NCBI GenBank assembly: GCA_004154925.1
Contig: QJNS01000003.1
Location: 558,001-622,000 of the forward strand
Source: Monosporascus cannonballus
Lineage: Eukaryota > Ascomycota > Sordariomycetes > Xylariales
Reading direction: 5' to 3'
DNA: 64,000 nt
The notes beneath the pieces were generated by a model that worked only from the letters and a program-made list of their open reading frames with translations, did no database searches and had not been told where the DNA came from. Shown one piece after another: positions 24,783 to 36,452 of this stretch (within the stretch, counting starts at the first letter, position 1; each line of letters opens with the position of its first letter). The translations under genes and the position numbers were made by a program.

Positions 24783-25489
24783 CCTAAAATGGAACTAAAT
24801 TCGAAAATTGTTATAATAATAAACTCGGTGACTAAAATACGCGTGAAAATATAAGAACTAGTAATATTCTTAAAGTTGTATTTATTGAAAAAAAGTTCTG
24901 AATATATATAAAAAGCTCGGATTTCTTAATGACCAAAGTGTAATTATACGTCTAATACACTGCCCTATATTAATGATTAAGCAATATATAACGTAAATTT
25001 TAAAGCAGCTTACGAGTTCGATAAATATACTTAATTACATTTAAAAATATTAAATATAATTTCTTTTTCAACTATTACAAACGTATTATTCGATAGAATT
25101 TGGAAAATATACTGCGAAGATGGATATTTTTACGTTTTATTTATTTGTTTTTTTAGAATTTAAAGCACGGTTGTTTTCTTTATTTCAGTCTTTTAACACC
25201 GCAATTATGCTATTTATTTTATAAAAAGATTTCTTTACCGGGTTTTATAACACATTTAAAGTTATTAGAAGATTAGAAAATATTAAATTCGGAGTTTTAA
25301 AAACTAGTTCGTTTTGTAATATTTATATCATCCTTTTCCAATTTGAAATTGTGAAACTATATTTATAAACTCGTTTTCGAGTTTATATTTACCTGCTTAA
25401 TTTATTTGATAAGGATAAAAATATAAAATGATATTCGTGAAATAATAATATAAACCAGTTATAAATAAAAGAAAATTAAAATGTGTTAA

Positions 25490-25686
25490 TATAAGAAGAT
25501 AGCTCTTATAGCGTTACGGCTGATAATCGACTAGCCGCCGGCCCTCCTACTAATACAAATCCACCATCTGGCAGCTAATAGAAAACGCCAGAGAGAAATA
25601 ATCTAATATATTTATTTCTTAGAATATGCTCTACGACTAATCGAAAATGGCCTTGCCTTAACTTACAGCTATCTATTATTTTAAAA
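25490..25686 (+). repeat. 5' LTR of C1
   Basis: Starts TATAAGAAGATAGCTCTTATA and ends CTATCTATTATTTTAAAA; same orientation as 32481-32676. It is unusually GC-rich for this region (CGACTAGCCGCCGGCCC), so it is lightly mutated. Confidence 0.75.
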
Positions 25687-28600
25687 CTTTTCTATCTCTT
25701 TTGTAAAAAATAACGCGATAATTATTAAAAGCAAAATTCGCCGACTGCAAAACGAACTTAGGTTACCAGTTGGAAAAACCGCCGATCGGAACTCGTGCAA
25801 TGAACAATCGATAACATTGAGGAAATAAGCAAAAACAAAACCTTTAATAGAGCCCTAACAGGACAAAATATTACCATTTAGGGAATTGTAAATTCTTTGA
25901 TATATATAATAAAAACGCGTTCCGATAACCGTTAATCGAACGGTCGAAAAACGGACATAATATAACGATTATATTTCGAAACATAATCCAAGAAAACATT
26001 AAATCTTTTATAGTAAATAAATCCTGAAAATTAACTGTTAATAAAACGAATAATATTCGGAATTATTTCAATAATTAACCGCATAACCAAAAATAATTCA
26101 AATTAAAAGATTTGTATTAAAATTTAACAAATATAAAATTACTTAAAACTTTTATTATGAATCTTTAATAAATATACCGCGTTACGCTTAATTACTTTAA
26201 TTTTAAAAAAAGTTAAAAATAAAGAATTGCGAAACTTTGAAGTTTTTCAATTTGGAAATATAAGGAGTAGTTCATAAAATTACGATAATAAATTAATTAA
26301 TTACCGTTAAAGTTTTGCGTTAAATAAAGATTTTTAACTTATATAACACAATCCGTAAACCTTTCTAGTCCGAAAAATAATCGAAATAATAAATTTTCTA
26401 TTTTTCAATATTTTTATAAATAAGTATGAAAGTTATTAATTACAGTGATACGAAAAGCTATTAAACTAAACCAAATCAACAACGTAATAAATAAAGCAAA
26501 AAGTTATTAAGACTTTTAAAAAAGGCAAAAAAATCATTTATTTTTAGTTAAAAGCGTTAATAAAAATAAACGATTGTATTATTACATTTGTTCAAAAGAA
26601 AAAATTTAAAAAGTGAATCAAAAATGCAGTATAAAATTAGTACAGATATCGACCTTTTTAATATTCGCATATAAAATAATTCTTAATTTAATTTCGATCG
26701 AAATAAATTCATAAGAATTAATGTCTGTCATTTTATAGAGGTTTATTTAAATATTGAACGTATAAAAAATATGTTATACAAGTATGAATTATAAATGTCA
26801 AAACAATACGAAAACTTTATTATTCCAGTAATACGAAAACCGAATTCCGAAAATCGTACAAAACGTTATAATATATAATAATACATTAAGTTAATCTCTT
26901 AATGTAAATCTAAAAAAGGCCAGACCATATATTTATATATTTAATTTACTTCAGGCATTAATTATAAAACGAGAGAAATATATTCTCCTATAAAGCCAAC
27001 CAAAATTATTAAAAAAGTAAAGAAAATAAACCAATATAAATAAATATAAATACAGGAATGCAAATTACTATTAGAAGTAAAATAATAAAAAGATATATAA
27101 TCTTTAATCAATGTCCGTAATTATTCTCTATTGTATTAACGATAATAACGTATATATGAAATATTAAAAAGTTTAGAGAAGTTTTATACAAAAGTACTTT
27201 ATAATATAGAGTAATCGAAAAACGCTTCAGTTTGTATGCTTTAAATTAAAAATAAATAAATTAAATATTTTATTAAATATAATTATATGTTAATAATCGT
27301 ATAAATCGTTATAAAAAGTCGATAAATAAAATGGCGCATATTTAACGTTTTGTCAAAAGTAAATGTATATTATTATTCAAATATCCTTCACCGATGAAAT
27401 AAATATATCGAAATTTGAAAATAATAAAAAAGAAAAATAATTAATTTTTTGTGTATTTAAAATGTTTTTCACAGATATTTGCTGAAAAAGTGACGAGACG
27501 TTTCAAATTATGAGGCACGAAATATATCATAAATATATTTTTTGAGGAAAATATTTTTATTTAACATAATTTCCTTTATTTTGAAAGTTTAACCACAATT
27601 ATTTTACAAATATGTTAAGTAACTCGAAAAATAAACATTTTATTTAAAACCGGACGTATAATACTAGGATTTCTTGTATTTAAAAAGTAATAAATTTGAA
27701 TTATACTTCAATTATAAGAGGCTAAATTTAATAAGAAAAAAAACTATATTCTTTATTTTTAATTTTAAAAACGACAAATCGGTTAAAGAAAATTAAGCAA
27801 TTTTCAAAAATCAATTTTAAAAGTACTTGTTATTAAATTAAAATAAAAAAAGTGGGCCAGTAAAATACTATTGGTCGAACGAGTCACAGTTAATTCGCAT
27901 ATACGGTTATACCGTTTGGCTTTATTAATGTACCGATGACGTTTTCAGCTTATATATATAAAGAATTAAATAGGTTAATAGTTATAGATATATAATATAT
28001 TTAGATAATTACAAAGAAATATGCGAAGTATTTTGGATTTATTTATGAATGGTAATCATGTTATTAAATATTGGCTAAAATAATTAAGTACGTAATTTTC
28101 GAAACAAGAGGTGTTTCAAGTTTCGCAATTAATATCGATAAGTTAAAAATAAACCGATAACAGATGAATTTTATTGAAATATAGTTAAAAGCGAAATCAT
28201 TTTATGTTATATGAATCTTTTCAAAATTTATAAACTGTATCGAATATTTATCATTCATAAATCGAATATTATTTAATTTATTATTAAGTTATTAAAAACA
28301 ATAGAATATTAAAACAATCGAGCAGGTTTTGATGGATTTAAACATTGTCGAAAAATAATTTATATATTTAAATATTTCTTTTAATCAGAAATTAGTTTCT
28401 GATATTAAAATAATTCGAAAAATATTTATATCAACATAAATATGTTGATATAACGTATCATAAAATATTATCATAAAATCATAAGAAATATTAGTACTTG
28501 ATTATATATTAATAACCAAAACTTAATTTAGTCGATAGACCGAAGAAATAAAGTAATAAAATATTTATGAATTATAAAAAATTAAAATATTAATATCAAT

Positions 28601-29759
28601 ATTTCGAAAAAGCTGAAAAATATTTCGTATTACTTTTTAATTTTATAATTTTTAAAATATTATATATATATTACCACGTAACTCTAAACTAAAATTAATT
28701 TAATATATTTATCGATTTTTTAAATTTAACTTGAAGATCTAATATTAACTAGATATCGTTAACCTGGCAAACGAATTATCAAAACGGTTGAATAATATCT
28801 TAAAAAATGACCAATGAAAATATAATTTCTATATATTCATGAATTTTAAGATTTAGAAACGAAATATCAAATCATATAGGAAAAATAATTATAAATGCAT
28901 AATGTGGTTTTGCATATGATAAAAAAAATAAACAATTTCATAAAAATATTGTAAACTTTATTTGGTCTAAATATTTCAATAAATTCTAAATAACGAAAAC
29001 TTAAAGTATTATTATGCGTATAAAAAAGCAAAAAACCTTTGATTATATAATCGTAAAAGGTTTCTGACAAAGAGTAAAGAAGATACTATATATTTACTAA
29101 ATTTATTATTTATATTTAATATTACAAATATAAATTCACATAATAATATAATTAACGGTTACATAATAATAATTGCAAATTATAAGTATATTATAATCGG
29201 GTGTCGAAAAGAAATGGCAAAAAACGAAATTGCTAATAAAGTTAGTATTTAAAACTAATACATTTTAGATTTATTTAGTAAAAAGGTTATTTAAAAACGA
29301 AACCGTAGTAAAGCCGCAGCGTTTTGAATAATTTTATACTTGAATTTGAAAATTGCAAATTAAAAATAAAAATATTATATAATTAATGTAAATAATTAAA
29401 GAGTAAGCCAAAATAAAAACCGAATATTTTTAAATTCTTAATAAAGTTTTACCTTATAAAAACAAATTTATAATATCTTTATAAAGCGTAATAAAGATCG
29501 TTAATTAATTAATATTATCAAATTTAAAAACAAAATATATATAGTATATTCGAATTTTATAATTAATAATTAAAGTTCTTAATTAGAAGAATATAACAAA
29601 CGATATTTAAACAATATATTTAATAATATCCGGATTATGCAGTTATAATATAATTTCGTTATAAGTTGCCTAAAGAATTTTAATCGTTATTATTATTTAG
29701 ATAAATTATAAATTTCTTTATTAAATTTTAGTATAAGATTTGTAAAACGCTTAATATAA

Positions 29760-30080
29760 ATACATTAAACTAAGAAAGTATTTTAATAATTATTAATCGT
29801 TTTACCAAATTATATCTATTTATTCTATAATTAGAACCTTAATTTTAATTAAATTAATATGATTATTTTATAACGTAATATAATATAAATTTGTTTCGTT
29901 AATAAGATTTATTTATAATACAAGTAAATTATTAGGAAACTAAATTTATTTAACGTTATATCATAGTACGAAAACTAAATTAATAAATATCCAATATTTA
30001 TTGATTTTAAATTAAAAGGCAAATATAATATATTAATTAAGTTTCGTAATAGTATTTTCGTCATTACGTCAATAAATATC
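29760..30080 (+). pseudogene. Integrase core of C1
   Basis: IINRFTKLYLFI (from about 29790) equals the 'VIVDRFTKMAHFIP' block of gypsy integrases with the catalytic Asp turned to Asn. A TKTKLINIQYLLILN stretch further on corresponds to 'KLSTAYHPQTDGQ'. Stops interrupt it. Confidence 0.65.
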
Positions 30081-31360
30081 AAAATAATGAAATAATGTTG
30101 TTACTTAATATATTAATTCCGCATAATATAATTTGAAAAGTTTTACTGGCCGTTTTTCGTCCGAAAGTTTATATAAATAATTTTTAAAAATAATAACATA
30201 TTTTTTTAAATATTTAATAAATACGTATAAAAACTAACAAAGCGTTTTAAAACGTTAACGAGTATCCGTCGAACGATATACGGATATTAAGAAAAATTAA
30301 TAACGTTTTAAAATATGCTAAACAAATATTATATATTTATAAATTTTAATTAAAGTAATAAATAAGTTTATCGATTAAATATTTAAATTGAAAAATAAGC
30401 TTTTTTATGTTAATTATACCCGAATTACGATTAAAAAAATCAATAAACTTTTAAATATATAAACAGAAGTTTCTTATTAAATATTACACCATATTTAATA
30501 TATCCTTAATTTTTCAATAAAACCGTAATATAATTCAAAGTAAGGCGATTTTCAAACATTATTATTAAACTAAATAAAAAATAAAAAGATAAGTAATAAA
30601 AAGATGCCGTTTATTATCGCGAAAACCGGATATAGTATAAATATTTAATTAAATACATGTGCTAGCTTATCAAATACAATAGGTAAGAATTCCGAAAATA
30701 TTTTAAAACTGTACTTAAAATATTATAATGTTATAAAAACATTATGTCTGTATATAAGAAATAGAATATTCTAGAAATTATAAAATAATAATATCTTTGT
30801 CGAAAATCGATTGTTTAATAATTATAAAATTATAAAAGATAACGTTAAGCAAAATTAAAATATTAAAACTAAAATCTTTATTGTATAATTGCTTTTAGAT
30901 CTTTAGAAAGTAATTACCGTACATAATACCAGTTAAAAGATAACCGATTAAAGAATATTAACTACATATAATAAACCGAAATATAACCGAAAGCCAAATA
31001 GTAATAGAAAGAGATTAGAACCTTTATATTAAATATAAAACATACATTTAATTGTCCAATTTAATATTAAATCAAAATAAACAAAACCAAATTATAATTG
31101 CTTTATAGGTAAAATAAAATATAAACGAAAACCGATAAGCCACTTAAAAGAAATCGAAATTTTATTTCGAAAACAATTTTTCGCATTTAATTATTTAGTT
31201 TTACGGGAATTAGCCCTTAGTGAACGTAATAAGGAAATTAATACAACAATATTGCAAAATAATCGAAAAATATATGATCACAAAAAATGGAGATATTTAT
31301 TAAATTTACTAAACGTAAAATCCAAAAAAACTTAAAAATATTTTATTTTTTACCAACAAT

Positions 31361-31517
31361 TGTAAGATAATGGATAGTTGTAAGCTGGGGTAAGGTGATC
31401 TCCGACCAATCGTAAAACAGATTCCAAGAAGTGAATGTATTAGGTTACTACTATCTGGCGTTTCTCACTAGCTGCCAGATGGTAAATTTATTATTATATT
31501 CATACTGGATATTTACA
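31361..31517 (-). mobile_element. C-family LTR fragment in opposite orientation
   Basis: Starts TGTAAGATAATGG and matches the reverse complement of 32481-32676 for about 130 bp, then diverges; the conserved 60-bp end is missing. Together with the 3' LTR of C1 it forms a 1.3-kb inverted pair that can look like a TIR element. Confidence 0.6.
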
Positions 31518-32156
31518 CTACTAACCTTTTTAAATTCGTTAATTAATTCCTAATTATCTATACCGAATTGAAAAATCGTTTAAACAGCGTTTTTAACAAT
31601 AACCGAAATTTGAATAGAAATTAAACGGTAATATTAATAATATTAGAAATAATTATTAAAAGAACGAAAAGTTTCATAACAATAATTAATTACTATATAA
31701 TTTAAACTACCGAGAATGTAAACGTAAATCGTATATTAATCGAAATAAGGTTACGTTACGTCAATAAAATAAGGCTTATTGCCGTTCCTTGTACAATTAA
31801 TGTCCGACTTATCCTCTGTGATAAAGAAAATAACGTTAAAAGAATTCTCAGTTATTATTAATATCAAAATAATATTTTTTTTTGAATACATTAGACGAAA
31901 AAGAAATATGGTAACCGGAATAAAACAAAGATTACACTTAATACGCACGAAAGAAATAATATAAAAATAAATGCAGAAAAAAAATAAACGAAACACGTAT
32001 AGAAAGGGAATAAAAAGAAAAGTGCGAAAAGAAACAAAAGACAAATAAAGTAGAGTTAAACAACGGAATGAAATAGGAAATTAAGCAAAAAAAGATTAAG
32101 TACATATAGCATATACTAATTATTACGATAACCATTTACAATATAATACAACTTAC

Positions 32157-32362
32157 TGTCAGGGGCTAAGGGAGTGTGCGCACCACTAAAGGAACGCTAA
32201 GCATTCTATGTGTCATTCCTACGCAAGAGCTACGAGGTCGTTGCGGGGTAATTGCTTTATAGGTAGTTGCTCACTTCCTTGTCAGAGAAGAAGGGCAAGT
32301 TTCAGACTGGTCCTTAACATACTCGTATTGTTCCTCTCACATTGATCCCAAAATATTTGACA
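32157..32362. mobile_element. Clean 206-bp solo LTR, TSD CTTAC
   Basis: Starts TGTCAGGGGCTAAGG and ends ATATTTGACA, flanked by exact CTTAC copies (32152-32156 and 32363-32367). It has normal GC, unlike the host C1, so it is a recent or RIP-exempt insertion. I see no second copy of this family in the window. Confidence 0.85.
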
Positions 32363-32480
32363 CTTACGTACTTACGAACGGATATTTTTCGATAAACATA
32401 CGTAATTAACTGTTAACATAAGCTACGTTAAATTAATAACAATGCTGTTACATATTAACAAAATTAAAAAGGGGAATAAT

Positions 32481-32676
32481 TATAAGAATATAACCCTTAC
32501 AATATTACGACTAATAGCCGATTAACCGCCTAGCTGTCTAATAATATATATCCACCATCTGGTAGCTGGTGGAAAACGCTAGATAGAAATAACCTAATAT
32601 ATTTACTTCTTGAAATGTGCTCCGCGACTTGCCGGAAATTACCTCACCCTATCTTAGTACTATCTATTATCTTACA
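32481..32676 (+). repeat. 3' LTR of C1
   Basis: Starts TATAAGAATATAACCC and ends ATTATCTTACA, 196 bp, aligned with the 5' LTR and in reverse with 57664-57870. Confidence 0.8.
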
Positions 32677-32681
32677 ATTAA

Positions 32682-34377
32682 GGCAAATAGCGAACAAAAA
32701 TAATTCACTAACTGTTAGTAAATATATCTTAATATATTTTTATATATTTGTAATTGCTTTGAAAAATACGTAATTACTTATAAATAAAGAATTATACTTT
32801 CAGCAAAGCATTTAAAAATAAAATAATAAAAAACATTTTAATAGAAAAACAAAGAATAGGAAATCGTACTTAAGTATAATAAATAATAATTGTTAGGAGA
32901 AAATTAAAACATAAAAATAGAACTATAGGATTTGTAGTAAATTCGGATATATTGCGCGTATTCGTAAAACAGTTGTAAATAAATTAGTAGTAAAAAGATC
33001 GATAAACTTTTATCACTTTATTAAGTCATAGTTAATTACATTACATTTGTTATTGCAAGATGCTAAAAGCTAGCTAGTAAGATGGCGTAGTCGATAGAGT
33101 GATGTAATACGTTTCTGGATTTCTTATAGATAATAATAATTCTACGAAATTAGAAATATATATATAGTTAAATGGTTATCTTTTCTATTATTTTTAAATA
33201 TTTCTTTTCATATAATCAGTTAATTATTTTATCCCAATATGTCAATTAGAAACTATTTTAACGCTTTATATTATATTGTATTAAAATAAAATCATTTAAT
33301 TTAATTCTATTTATACCGTTAAATAGTATGCTTTAAAGATTAATGCCGCATTTCCACCATGTTTTACTTAACTAAACAAGTTATATATCTTATACTATAT
33401 CATTTCTCTTTTTAATACAGCGTTTCTATTATTGGGTATAGATTGTAATAGTTTTCGTAATACGTAAATGTACAATAATTAAGTATAAAACTTCTTATTA
33501 CACATGTAATTTGGTTTAACAATCATTGATGAAATATATAAAATAAATTATTATACTTATGATATACCTATTCTGTTTGAATTTTACTATTTTTAAAGAT
33601 CAGCGAGTTTTTCGAACTTTATTTTTATTATTAGTATAATAAACCTATTATATATTAATAGGAGTTTCATTAAGACTTTCGAAATTAACGTTTAATTGTA
33701 TCCTGAAATTTTTAAATAATTAAACTGAGTGGTTATTTTGATTTTAATTGTTTTTAATTATTTTTAAAATAGTTTTTAATAACAAACTAAAATAAATTCA
33801 AAAGGGGTTCTCAAAGGATATATAAGAATAAAAGTTTGATTTATTAATTCGATTACATTTTGAAAGTTTTAAGTTTTTCGCTTATTTAATTATTCTTTAC
33901 GCGACTTTGTATATTATAATATTACAATATTTTTTAAATAAATTGCGAATTATATATTTATATTTAAGGAAAGTCTTGTAAGATATGCATCAACAAATAC
34001 ATTTATTGTATATCTGAAAATTTCATTTAATTTATTTAATAAAGAAGTTTTCATATTTAATGTAAGTACTATACTTCAATCTATCATTTTTAAGAGTAAA
34101 ACATATATCGGCTAATGTTACAGCTGCACTATACCGTTACGCTAGGGACAAAGAAATTGATGAAATAATAGTAATTGTAGAAGTTATTCTAGTGCTTACA
34201 ACTATATATATAGTGGAGCTGATGGATACCTTTTAACTTTAATAGATAACTGCCAGATTAATTAATTAATTACTAAAATTAATCGTAGATTTCATATTAC
34301 TAAACCTTATTGTAAAAGATTCAATTTTAATTTTACTTATTAATTATAAAATAATGGGATAATTTACTTAATATTTT
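32682..34377. repeat. AT-rich relic DNA with an F-repeat copy
   Basis: There is no recognisable gene. A block at 34116-34215 (GTTACAGC start, then TTCTAGTGCTTACAACTATA and a TATATATATAG box) is repeated at 43765-43836; the differences are mostly G/A, so both descend from one mobile family, possibly the TATA-box half of an LTR. Confidence 0.5.
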
Positions 34378-34756
34378 TTTGACGGCTAGGCGGTTTCACC
34401 AACTATTAAACCTTAGTCGTACGGGTTTATGTTAGCAGGAGTATCGTGGGACTCTGTAGAAATGAGATAACTTAGTCACGTCTCCAAAGGTGCAGAAGTT
34501 GTATTGCAAACGATTGGTATTGATGAGTATTGCAAGCTGAATCTATCTAAACTATGGAAATAATGAGTGTATATATCCTTTCTGGATTGATTGGATCTCT
34601 ATTGGATCTTGACATTACTACAGATCCAATGCCATTGGATTCAGTTGGTTCTGTATGGATTCATTTGGATCTTGTTGCAAAGAGAGATCCAAATCACGTA
34701 ACCCTCCTATGTGGGTCCGACCGTTTTCGAGACCGATCTTAGGTTGGGTCGTCACA
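34378..34756 (+). mobile_element. Solo LTR of A-family type, lightly mutated
   Basis: Starts TTTGACGGCTAGGCGG and ends GGGTCGTCACA, about 379 bp, with the conserved A-family core at 34395-34430. The middle has several TTGGATC-type repeats that differ from the A2 LTR. No clear TSD (ATTTT against ATTGT). Confidence 0.75.
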
Positions 34757-34780
34757 ATTGTATATTATATTTTATAATAT

Positions 34781-34804
34781 ACATATATATATATATATAT
34801 ATAT
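34781..34804. repeat. AT dinucleotide repeat
   Basis: A run of alternating A and T directly after the A-type solo LTR. Confidence 0.85.
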
Positions 34805-34962
34805 TGTTTGTTTTTCTACAATTTCGAAAATATAATCCTAAATATATAAAGTATAATGTATAAGCTGAATTTAAATCGCAAAATTTATTTTTGCTGATCA
34901 AATTTGGCCATATTTATAAATATATATTCGAATTTCTTACAAGTATGAAATTTCTTTTGGTT

Positions 34963-35108
34963 TGTTACAGCACAGAAGAACAAGAGTCTAGCTATTACAC
35001 TACTAAAAGTGGAACGTTGTCAGGTCGAGCTCTGACCGCCTTGTTCTGCCCTATATACCTACAAGGTGCTACTTGGAACTGTGACATCGTTATTACTTTG
35101 TTGTGACA
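34963..35108. mobile_element. GC-balanced insert with LTR-like ends
   Basis: A 146-bp block starts TGTTACAGCAC and ends GTTGTGACA within AT-rich DNA. The TG/CA ends suggest a solo LTR, but no TSD is visible and there is no second copy in the window, so the call is tentative. The stretches around it (34805-34962 and 35109-35950) show nothing recognisable. Confidence 0.35.
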
Positions 35109-36260
35109 ATTATTTTTAAGCGTTCCTAAATTCTACAATTCACTCCTAGTGTTTTCGACGCAAAGAACTTTATTCTTTTTTATACATTACAGTCTTTATA
35201 AAGCAATCATTTTTCTGCCTTTTGAAATTTTTTGAAATATATAATTAGTTTTATAAACAAATATTAAATTACTTTTTCTACTAAAAAAAGTTGCGCTATT
35301 TACTTATATTTATCAACCCTTTGCTTTTAGAGTTTTTAAGCATTTTACACATAGTGTTACGGTTTGGGAATACCAAATAAGGCTCTAGTATATATACAGC
35401 AGTAAACTTTAGGATAATTGCTATAATTGAGATTATTTCGCCAATCTTTTGCTCCAAAGTAACGATATAATGTATCCGTAATATATAGCGTTGTTTTTTT
35501 TAATCATTTATAAATATATTTAAATATTTTCGTGAAAAGAAAAAGAAACTCGAACTACCGAAAATTGTAATAAAACATTTAATATATATTCAATTAAAAA
35601 TATTTAAAATAAAGCAGAAATGTGTTAACAGTGATTGAAATAAATTTGATATTTGCAAAGTCGCATTTAATATTATCGAGTATTATAATAATTTTAAACG
35701 CATTATAACAAGTGGTAACGAAGTCAGATATATAATATATATATATACCCTAATAAAATAATTAAACAGGTTTTAAAACTAAGAGAAGAAGTACAAAGAG
35801 TAAAATATAATAATATATTTTAAAGTGATTTTACTCAAATTTAATTAAACAATAGTTTTTATAACGGTCGAAAATATAAAAGTGGTTTTCACTTATTTTT
35901 ACATTGTAAATATATTAATTTAAGCAATAAAATAGGAAAAAGTGTTACGCTATTATAGAAAAAAAAGTTTTTACTTCGGGAAAACATGCTTTTATTGTTT
36001 AACGCCGACTTATTACAACTAAATTCCAGTTGTCAAAACTTCGTTTTTGGGATAATTTAATTGATTAAAGAAATCTAAGATCAAATGACATAAATAGTTT
36101 AAATTTACGATATATTTATTTAAGAGAAATGAGATATATAATATATTAATTTCGAATAAAAATAGTATCTACCTAATACTCGTTTCTTAATTGATTATTT
36201 AGGTTTTTAATTAAAAGTATTATTTTCTAGTTTAAAAGAAATTCTGCAAATCGTTTTAAC

Positions 36261-36452
36261 TGTTACAGGCTAACGCCTATAGGGCGGCTCGGGCTTACGA
36301 AGCGAGCTTTTTAGCTCGAGCTCACCCATATATATATATAGGGAGCAGTTACCTTGTTGCAGGCTAGCTATTTTTTCTTTTTTTTTTTTACTTTGAATAT
36401 AAATTTTGGTTAAACCGTATTTCCGCTGAGCTTACGTATCGTACTCGTTACA
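36261..36452 (+). repeat. 5' LTR of D, with TATA box and hairpin
   Basis: Starts TGTTACAGGCTAACGCC and ends TACTCGTTACA. It contains CTCGGGCT and AGCTCGAG, which pair into a stem (perfect in the 3' LTR as TCGGGCT/AGCCCGA), followed by a TATATATATATA box and GGGAGCAG, a plausible transcription start region. Confidence 0.85.

Larger units (their letters stand above)
25490..32676 (+). mobile_element. Gypsy retrotransposon C1, RIP-degraded
   Basis: Direct-repeat LTRs (25490-25686 and 32481-32676) enclose about 6.8 kb, partly later insertions. The TSD is GTTAA at 25485-25489 and ATTAA at 32677-32681, one G-to-A change apart. Integrase is recognisable at about 29760-30080. A basic tail near 31780-32090 matches the tail of C2 (58330-57880, minus). 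A reverse-oriented C LTR piece (31361-31517) and a clean solo LTR (32157-32362) lie inside. The middle (about 26900-29100) keeps more CpA and less CpG than the rest and may be another insertion; I could not find the reverse transcriptase. Confidence 0.78.

Noticed and set aside
31361..32676. 1.3-kb TIR transposon suggested by the inverted C-type ends
   Set aside because: The right arm is the 3' LTR of C1: it pairs in direct orientation with 25490-25686 and has a matching TSD. The left arm is an inverted LTR fragment.
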